Assembly: GCA_016875255.1 (NCBI GenBank)
Contig: VGRU01000134.1
Span: 1 to 9,698 of the forward strand
Origin: Deltaproteobacteria bacterium
GTDB taxonomy: Bacteria > Desulfobacterota > BSN033 > UBA1163
Reading direction: 5' to 3'
Length of the DNA: 9,698 bases
Shown: piece by piece, positions 6,107-9,698 of the stretch
Position numbering within the stretch: position 1 is the stretch's first letter
Layout: each line of letters opens with the position of its first letter
Made by a program: the position numbers and the translations under genes
Notes under the pieces: generated by a model
Seen by the model: only the letters and a program-made list of their open reading frames with translations
Databases searched by the model: none
Told to the model about the DNA's origin: nothing

Positions 6107-6494
6107 AAGATTTTTTTAGTGAAGCCCCCTGTGATTCCGAACAGAGTATCTTCACAGCCTCGGGGAAACAAAGGGGGACATCTATAAAATAATAAGATTC
6201 GTAACACTTTAGCGGTTTGAAAAAACTTTATAAAATCCCTCCCAACCTCCCTTTGCCAAAGGGAGGTGAAAGGAATTCCCCCTTTGGAAAAGGGGGACTA
6301 AGGGGGATTTTATGATGATTCTTTTGATCCATTGACTCATATATCTCTTCTTTTCAAAGAGCTAAATTGATACTAAGATTCCAAGATTCCCTTTGAGATA
6401 TGGAACCAGAATCTCCTCTATGCTTCGCCGATATATCTCTCTTAACGCTCATCTCAACCACTGATTATTTTGGGGACCCCACCGTCCACATTTG
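6107..6494. other. Intergenic stretch between divergent TA operons
   Basis: I see no convincing gene. It contains a diverged family B-like segment (GGGGGACATCTATAAAA near 6175-6191) and the palindromic element at 6231-6312. The remaining bases (about 6313-6480) hold only short open stretches of 20-35 codons, with no ribosome binding site or recognisable motif. Confidence 0.7.
6231..6312. repeat. Palindromic repeat element, family C copy 2
   Basis: The ends are TAAAATCCC (6231-6239) and GGGATTTTA (6304-6312), exact inverted repeats. Inside are the near-perfect palindrome CCTCCCTTTG-C-CAAAGGGAGG (6246-6266) and a second, CCCCCTTTGGAAAAGGGGG-type palindrome (about 6278-6296). The block is related to the one at 3259-3320. 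It has the size and structure of a MITE or REP-type element and carries no coding potential. Confidence 0.75.
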
Positions 6495-6540
6495 TTGACA
6501 ACATCCATAAAATTGGGTATTATTTTGTCATACCCAATTT
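6495..6540 (+). promoter_or_regulatory. Promoter and operator of the 6561 RHH/PIN operon
   Basis: TTGACA at 6495-6500 and TATTAT at 6518-6523 are spaced 17 bp. An inverted repeat of 11-bp arms, AAATTGGGTAT (6510-6520) and ATACCCAATTT (6530-6540) with a 9-bp spacer, overlaps the -10 and the expected start point. Binding there would block RNA polymerase, so it is the likely autoregulatory operator of the RHH antitoxin. The ATG lies 20 bp downstream, after AAGGGGG (6547-6553). Confidence 0.78.
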
Positions 6541-6560
6541 CATCCTAAGGGGGTTAAAGC

Positions 6561-6806
6561 ATGGCAAGAAGGCGCACGGCGATAACCATTTCCCTCCCTC
6601 CAGATATAGCCGAGGATTATGAGATGCTTGCCCAACGAGAGGCAAAAAATAAGAGCCAGCTCTTTCGTGATATGTTTCTGCATTATAAGAAGGAAGCTGC
6701 AGAACAGGAATTCTATGAACTCCAGCGCTATGGCGCCAAACTGGCGAGGGGGAAAGGTATCTTAACGGAAAAGGATGTTGAAAGGATAGTATTCGAGGGC
6801 CGCTGA
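6561..6806 (+). CDS. Ribbon-helix-helix antitoxin of an intact RHH/PIN pair
   Basis: An 81-residue protein. ARRRTAITISLPPDIAEDYE (2-21) is the RHH strand and first helix, and KNKSQLFRDMFLHYKKEAAE (30-49) the second helix. The tail ELQRYGAKLARGKGILTEKD, ending IVFEGR, parallels the toxin-binding tail of the RHH proteins at 6041 and 9315, so the three share a fold and tail plan. It is clearly more distant in sequence, and its operator is also different. The start is supported by AAGGGGG. The stop is two bases before the TTG of the PIN gene, showing tight coupling. It should neutralise the PIN toxin and repress the operon. Confidence 0.92.
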   Translation: MARRRTAITISLPPDIAEDYEMLAQREAKNKSQLFRDMFLHYKKEAAEQEFYELQRYGAKLARGKGILTEKDVERIVFEGR

Positions 6807-6808
6807 GA

Positions 6809-7231
6809 TTGAGGGTTGTTTTCGATACAAATATCTTCATCTCTGCCTTTGTCATACCAGGGAGTAAAGCTGAAGAGGCTTACCTCCATGGCTTGAGAGG
6901 AAAATTTATCCTTTGCTCATCCGTTGCTATTCTTACTGAAACAGCCAAAAAGCTCAGAGAGAAATTTGGCTGGGGAGAAAATAATATCACCCGTCTTTTA
7001 AAGGCTATTACAAGAGTTGGTAGCGTAATTAAAACACATCCCCATCTTCATTTCTTGGCTGACGAGCCAGACAATCGTATCCTCGAATGTGGTGTAGCGG
7101 CTAAAGCTGATATCATTGTTACAGGAGACAAGCATCTTCTCTCTCTGAAAAATTTTCAAAACATTTCTATTATCACGCTCTCCCACTTTCTTGAACTCCT
7201 TAAAAATGAGGGAAATGAGGGACGTCCGTGA
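6809..7231 (+). CDS. PIN-domain ribonuclease toxin (VapC-like), intact, repeat-derived C-terminal tail
   Basis: A 140-residue PIN protein. The active-site acids are D6 (VVFDTNIFISAF), E44 (AILTETAKKL), D88 (EPDNRILECG) and D107 (VTGDKHLLSL), a full set, so ribonuclease activity is expected. The only in-frame start next to the antitoxin stop is TTG at 6809; it gives the canonical N terminus directly before RVVFDTN. A weak start with coupling would keep toxin below antitoxin. The fold ends at FLELLKN near residue 133. Codons 137-140 (EGRP) and the TGA lie inside the family B repeat starting at 7217, so the present stop codon comes from that repeat. Confidence 0.92.
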   Translation: MRVVFDTNIFISAFVIPGSKAEEAYLHGLRGKFILCSSVAILTETAKKLREKFGWGENNITRLLKAITRVGSVIKTHPHLHFLADEPDNRILECGVAAKADIIVTGDKHLLSLKNFQNISIITLSHFLELLKNEGNEGRP

Positions 7232-7250
7232 AAATATGAAATTTTATTTT
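7217..7250 (+). repeat. Family B dispersed repeat, copy 2
   Basis: It starts GAGGGACGTCCGTGAAA and ends GAAATTTTATTTT. It matches 8180-8212 over almost its full length, and the start of the unit at 4191. It overlaps the last codons and stop of the PIN toxin gene. A GC-rich palindromic block follows directly, as it also does after the copy at 8180. Confidence 0.8.
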
Positions 7251-7291
7251 GCCCTCCATCCAACCCTCCTCCCTGCCTACCGGCAGGGAGG
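7251..7291. repeat. GC-rich hairpin block after the PIN gene
   Basis: CCTCCCTGCC (7268-7277) and GGCAGGGAGG (7282-7291) form a 10-bp perfect stem with a TACC loop. TCCCTCGCAATGACAT follows; it looks like the reverse complement of the common dispersed ATGTCATTGCGAGGGA motif. No T-run follows, so a repeat is more likely than a terminator. Confidence 0.6.
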
Positions 7292-7339
7292 GTGTCCCTC
7301 GCAATGACATCTATTTCCCAGGAAGAGTAGGGTCTTTTA

Positions 7340-7361
7340 ATTATCGTTATTTAGTGATAAT
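7340..7361 (+). promoter_or_regulatory. Candidate operator / -10 region of the MNT/HEPN operon
   Basis: ATTATC (7340-7345) and GATAAT (7356-7361) are an exact inverted repeat with a 10-bp spacer. GATAAT could serve as a -10 box, about 23 bp before the ATG at 7384. No good -35 box is visible, so this is tentative. Confidence 0.3.
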
Positions 7362-7383
7362 ATGTAAAAAAGGAAGGTCAGAA

Positions 7384-7680
7384 ATGGAGCGAAATCCAAT
7401 GAATGATGAAACGAGAGAATTAATCAAACGGGCAGCGGCGGCATTGAAAGAGGCTGGAGCTCACGAGGTGTATCTTTTCGGTTCAGGAGTAAAGGGGGGC
7501 CTGCGTGAAGATTCGGATATCGATCTGGCCGTATCCGGACTTGCTCCTGAAAAATTTTTCCAAGCTATGGGCCAAATCGGAGATATTCTCCAACGCCCGT
7601 TTGATTTGGTAGACTTAGATGAAGTCAACCCCTTCACACGCTATCTAAAGCAAGAGGAAGAGTTACAAAGTGTCGGATAA
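7384..7680 (+). CDS. mntA: Minimal nucleotidyltransferase (MNT) antitoxin
   Basis: A 98-residue protein. The frame is open further upstream to 7249, but ATG 7384 is preferred. It follows AGGAAGG (7371-7377), and the upstream codons run through a GC-rich repeat. Motif LFGSGVKGGLREDSDIDLAV (31-50) is the GS-x-DxD nucleotidyltransferase core, with S34, D45 and D47; D74 or D77 in RPFDLVDLDE can give the third acid. MntA-type enzymes transfer AMP onto a tyrosine of the HEPN toxin and so switch it off. The stop overlaps the next gene by 11 bp, the usual coupling. The residue after GS is G rather than the more common A, R or Y; I do not consider this disabling. Confidence 0.9.
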   Translation: MERNPMNDETRELIKRAAAALKEAGAHEVYLFGSGVKGGLREDSDIDLAVSGLAPEKFFQAMGQIGDILQRPFDLVDLDEVNPFTRYLKQEEELQSVG

Positions 7681-8128
7681 GCTTCGAAAACAGGTAGGAG
7701 TTGAAATTGAGCAACTCAACCATCTTTTGGAAACTCACCAACCCCTTTTGGGGAAGTGTTTAAGTATCAAACCTGATCATATCGAGCTTTCGGCTCTCGC
7801 CGCAATGTTGCACGCCTTTTATACCGGAATTGAAAACATCTTAAAACGTGTTTCAGTAGAGCTCGATGGCCATTCACCAACGGGTGAATTTTGGCACCGC
7901 CAGCTTTTAGATAACATGGCATCTACCGGTTCCAAACGGATGGCAGTGATTTCTGTACATCTTAGAGATGCCCTGCGGAGTTACTTATATTTTCGCCACG
8001 TTTTCCGCCAAGCTTACACTTTCGAACTTCGATGGGAGAAAATGGCAGGACTCGTGAAAGAGTGTGAGAATACTTTGCGTCAACTCGAACTCGAATTGAA
8101 TACTTTCTTTGAATCCTCCAAATCTTGA
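7670..8128 (+). CDS. hepT: HepT-like HEPN toxin with altered RX4HXY motif
   Basis: A 152-residue, all-helical protein starting with GTG 7670, inside the end of the MNT gene. The helix containing LHAFYTGIENILKRV (47-61) and the HRQLLDNM segment (76-83) are typical of HepT-like proteins paired with MNTs. The catalytic and AMP-acceptor region should read RX4HXY. Here it is FRHVFRQAYTFEL: R109, then Q114 where the histidine is expected, then Y116. The AMPylation-type tyrosine is kept while the catalytic histidine appears replaced. HEPN RNases need the Arg/His pair, so activity may be lost or altered unless H110 takes part. The family call is firm by context and pattern; the consequence is inference. 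Confidence 0.85.
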   Translation: MSDKLRKQVGVEIEQLNHLLETHQPLLGKCLSIKPDHIELSALAAMLHAFYTGIENILKRVSVELDGHSPTGEFWHRQLLDNMASTGSKRMAVISVHLRDALRSYLYFRHVFRQAYTFELRWEKMAGLVKECENTLRQLELELNTFFESSKS

Positions 8129-8363
8129 CACACCTCCTCATGAACAGCTCTGTTTTAAGAAACGAAAATGAACGAAGATGAGGGACGTCCGTGAAATTAT
8201 GAAATTTTATTTACCCCTACCCCCCCCGCCTATGAGCAGGCCCAAGTGGGGAGTAAGGGGGCTTCCGCAAGGTTTTCTGGATGGACACTTCCCATATTTC
8301 ACAGAAAAGTGTGTTTAGGGCGGTTTAGTGATAGCATCATTATTTACTGGGTACTTTTCAATT
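8129..8363. other. Intergenic stretch with repeats between convergent genes
   Basis: No gene is visible. It contains the family B copy at 8180-8212 and the degenerate C-rich/G-rich inverted block up to about 8262. Then about 100 bp of AT-rich sequence, without motifs I recognise, runs up to the stop of the minus-strand PIN remnant. Open frames here are short and follow the repeats. Confidence 0.65.
8180..8212 (+). repeat. Family B dispersed repeat, copy 3
   Basis: It starts GAGGGACGTCCGTGAAATTA and continues to GAAATTTTATTT, nearly identical to 7217-7250. A GC-rich block with C-runs (ACCCCTACCCCCCCC) and its G-rich counterpart (GTGGGGAGTAAGGGGG) follows up to about 8262. The two flanking repeats bracket the MNT/HEPN operon. 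Confidence 0.78.
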
Positions 8364-9095
8364 CTATAGGAATAAGAGTTTTAGAAACTCGGCAGGGGAG
8401 AGTATCTTGGTCCCTTGATATTCTTTCAAAGGTAGGAGATGTTTTTTGTCACCAGAAATGATGTATTGGGCCTTTCCTTCAATAGCGCATTCTAAAATTC
8501 GGTTGTCGTCATCCTTCCATTTGATAATGGTGACCTTGCGTTTGGGGTGCACTAAAATTGTTTGACGCTTAATTCGATTCAAAACACGATGGATATTCCC
8601 TTCGCTCCATTCAAATCTTTCTCTAAGATTCTTTCTACCTGAATTTTGCACGATTTTGACAAAATCTCGTGCAAAAAATTTTTTGCACGGACAAAATAGA
8701 TTGTATTATCAATGGGTTGCAACCACTTTAAAACACATGGCTCTAAATGTCCCTATTTTTCTGGGTCTTCAGGACGTCTCGCATAAAGCCTCAATTAACG
8801 GGGGGCTGCGGGTTCTTTTCTTCTTCGGCGGAACCTTTTTGGTTAAAAGTGAAACATTCATGAGTCTCGGCATAGCCAATGAGAGCAAGGCCATTGTGAT
8901 AACATAGTCTTTTGCGGGCGATTACATGCAAAATTCAGGTTCTATTTCTGACAAAATAAAAGGGGAAATAATAACGTCTATGTCCCCTCTGACAAATAAT
9001 TCTAAAACTTCGCCCGGTTTCCCGGCAAAATTTAACCCTGAGACAAACACATTGGTATCTATCACTACCCTTGGTTTTTTACTTTCTATAAGCAT
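8364..9095 (-). pseudogene. PIN-domain toxin gene broken by a 302-bp insertion and a frameshift
   Basis: The N-terminal part (9095-8945, minus) reads MLIESKKPRVVIDTNVFVSG and on to ILSEIE, then meets the insertion; without it, the frame would stop at TAA 8924-8922. The C-terminal part resumes after the insertion and reads RFEWSEGNI, then DDDNRILECA, SGDKKHLLPL and a final LSPAEFLKLLFL. Removing the insertion and one TTCTA copy gives EIERILEKD in frame, then a one-base slip near the AAA at 8613-8615. Adding one base restores KDFEWSEGNI and a protein of about 142 residues with all four PIN acids. The gene overlaps the antitoxin end by 17 bp. Two independent lesions make toxin activity very unlikely. 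Confidence 0.88.
8638..8939. mobile_element. 302-bp MITE-like insertion with TIRs and target duplication
   Basis: The ends are CCTGAATTTTGCA (8638-8650) and its exact reverse complement TGCAAAATTCAGG (8927-8939). TTCTA directly flanks both sides (8633-8637 and 8940-8944), giving a 5-bp target-site duplication. The left end holds further inverted repeats, TTTTGCACGA (8644-8653) and TCGTGCAAAA (8667-8676), plus TTTTTTGCACGG at about 8679-8690. It has no transposase; the open frame at 8656-8907 shows no recognisable domain. It is best read as a non-autonomous derivative or solo remnant of an IS. The parent family is not identified. Confidence 0.85.
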
Positions 9096-9315
9096 CAACA
9101 ATGTCTTCTACTTGATCTTCAGTAATCCCCCCTTTTTTCGCCTTCATCCTTCCATACCTTGTGATCTCTTTCCATTCCTGCTCTTCCATATATCTTCTGA
9201 GGGCTTCTCTGAAGAGTTCGCTTCTGGTTCTGCCTTCTTTCTTGAGCATGGCGCTGATTTTTTTATCCATTTCTGGAGGTAAAGATAGTGTTACGGTTTT
9301 TGTGACCCTTGCCAT
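9079..9315 (-). CDS. Ribbon-helix-helix antitoxin of the disrupted PIN locus
   Basis: A 78-residue protein. MARVTKTVTLSLPPEMDKKI gives the RHH strand, and KEGRTRSELFREALRRYMEE the second helix. The tail ends GITEDQVEDIVDAYRK. It is the same length as the protein at 6041-5805 and identical to it at about 56 of 78 positions, so the two loci are paralogs from one duplication or from repeated acquisition of one family. The coding frame is intact with a good Shine-Dalgarno site (AAAGGAG on the minus strand) and promoter, although its toxin is broken. It could act as an orphan repressor or cross-antitoxin. Confidence 0.92.
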   Translation of the reverse strand: MARVTKTVTLSLPPEMDKKISAMLKKEGRTRSELFREALRRYMEEQEWKEITRYGRMKAKKGGITEDQVEDIVDAYRK

Positions 9316-9332
9316 AGCTTAACTCCTTTGTT

Positions 9333-9382
9333 GTTACTTAGTGTTACTAAATTTAGTATAGCAAATATGGATTTACTGTCAA
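9333..9382 (-). promoter_or_regulatory. Promoter and candidate operator of the 9315 RHH antitoxin gene
   Basis: Minus strand: TTGACA (9382-9377), a 16-bp spacer, then TATACT (9360-9355). Plus-strand boxes GTTAC at 9333-9337 and 9343-9347 lie 10 bp apart, joined by TTAGT as at 6056-6070. A perfect palindrome TACTAAATTTAGTA (9345-9358) overlaps the -10 as a second possible operator site. The layout mirrors that of the paralogous locus. Confidence 0.75.
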
Positions 9383-9398
9383 GGAAAAATCAAGGCTG

Positions 9399-9430
9399 TG
9401 TGTCAGCCCCTGACAATGGTCAAAACTGAA
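9399..9430 (+). repeat. Family A dispersed repeat, diverged copy
   Basis: TGTGTCAGCCCCTGACAATG and the following GTCAAAACTGAA match family A with several substitutions. ATGAGCG follows, like the ATTAGCG after the copy at 5172. It lies just upstream of the 9315 promoter, and is the outermost copy before the SerB-like gene. Confidence 0.7.
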
Positions 9431-9453
9431 ATGAGCGAGTAAATGGGGGAGGG

Positions 9454-9479
9454 TTCCTTAAATCCACCGGTTTAAGGAA
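9454..9479. repeat. Hairpin between the SerB-like gene and the TA island
   Basis: TTCCTTAAA (9454-9462) and TTTAAGGAA (9471-9479) form a 9-bp stem with an 8-base loop, 47 bp past the SerB-like stop on its downstream side. There is no T-run on the minus strand, so it could be a weak terminator or a degenerate family B/C end. Confidence 0.4.
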
Positions 9480-9525
9480 TCTTAGATGAACAAAGAGAAC
9501 GAAAGAAATGAAGACTCTTTTTTAT

Positions 9526-9698
9526 TCAAACAGGACGATCACAAACCTTCCAGGAGCTCATCTCCTCCTCGGAGATGCCCAGGATGTAAAGGATATTTTT
9601 AAGGCGGGCCTGGCCAAGGCTCATATTGGCGGCTCGATCGAGTCTTCCCTTGGCATTGTAGGCAATTCCCAGACCGGCCTGACCCAGCATCAGTACAT
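9526..9698 (-). CDS. serB: Phosphoserine phosphatase (SerB-like), C-terminal end, 5' partial
   Basis: The minus-strand frame is open from the window edge to TGA 9528-9526, 56 codons before the stop. It reads VLMLGQAGLGIAYNAKGRLD and then ARLKNILYILGISEEEM. In SerB and related HAD phosphatases, the end of the catalytic core has the form D-x3-ML-xx-AGLGIA-x-xAK, followed by a helix leading to the C terminus. This segment fits it well; the catalytic Asp motifs lie outside the window. SerB makes serine from phosphoserine in the cytoplasm. Another HAD-family hydrolase cannot be fully excluded from such a short piece. It is probably the first housekeeping gene flanking the island. Confidence 0.72.
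   Translation of the reverse strand, partial: VLMLGQAGLGIAYNAKGRLDRAANMSLGQARLKNILYILGISEEEMSSWKVCDRPV

Noticed and set aside
6246..6266. Intrinsic terminator at the strong palindrome
   Set aside because: No T-run follows on either strand, and related structures occur as larger elements with inverted ends, so a mobile or REP-type repeat fits better.
6390..6475. Possible small coding remnant on the minus strand
   Set aside because: Open stretches of only 27-33 codons with no start signal, no match to known motifs, and interrupted on both sides.
6520..6855. 111-codon minus-strand open frame
   Set aside because: It is antisense to the intact RHH/PIN operon, with no recognisable domain or ribosome binding site.
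7249..7383. Longer N terminus for the MNT antitoxin
   Set aside because: The upstream 45 codons run through a repeat and a GC-rich hairpin. ATG 7384 has its own Shine-Dalgarno site and gives the usual family length.
8656..8907. 83-codon open frame inside the 302-bp element
   Set aside because: No transposase motif, no ribosome binding site, and the start lies within the inverted-repeat region. The element appears non-coding.
8926..9282. 118-codon plus-strand open frame
   Set aside because: It lies antisense to the RHH antitoxin and PIN N terminus, both of which have clear motifs, a ribosome binding site and a promoter.

Overview
The window looks like a bacterial accessory region (a defence and toxin-antitoxin island) of moderate G+C, ending at what looks like a housekeeping gene. 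No taxonomic marker is complete. The gene families and the dense short palindromic repeats would fit an environmental Desulfobacterota- or Nitrospirota-like anaerobe, but that is a weak inference. Nearly all features are bacterial in style: clear Shine-Dalgarno sites, TTGACA/TATAAT-type promoters and tightly coupled two-gene operons.

Layout. (1) Positions 1-2162 (+): the C-terminal part of a large Eco57I/type IIG-like DNA adenine methyltransferase-restriction protein, open at the 5' edge. A HEPN-like protein of 327 residues follows (2204-3187, +). (2) 3188-3382: a palindromic repeat block. An unrecognised helical protein follows (3383-3907, +). (3) 3908-6041: a nested toxin-antitoxin (TA) zone. 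An RHH antitoxin gene (6041-5805, -) and the N-terminal half of its PIN toxin (5827-5612, -) are separated from a matching PIN C-terminal remnant (4139-3964, -). Between them lie an intact AbrB-type antitoxin/PIN toxin pair (4329-5022, +) and a small DUF5647-like gene (5305-5568, +). (4) 6561-7231 (+): an intact RHH/PIN pair with its own promoter and operator. (5) 7384-8128 (+): a minimal nucleotidyltransferase/HepT-like pair. (6) 9315-8364 (-): another RHH/PIN locus. Its toxin gene is broken by a 302-bp insertion with 13-bp terminal inverted repeats and a 5-bp target duplication, and also by a one-base frameshift. (7) 9698-9526 (-): the last codons of a SerB-like phosphoserine phosphatase, probably the edge of the core genome.

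How it fits together. Five PIN-domain coding pieces or genes, three RHH antitoxins, one AbrB antitoxin and one MNT/HEPN pair sit within about 5.4 kb. Short dispersed repeats lie exactly at several break points, and one supplies the stop codon of an intact PIN toxin. The two damaged RHH/PIN loci keep their antitoxin genes and near-consensus promoters, and share a promoter-proximal motif (GTTAC-like boxes 10 bp apart). They may therefore be orphan antitoxins still made after toxin loss. The region reads as layered insertion of TA modules into older TA modules, with REP/MITE-like repeats at the joints.
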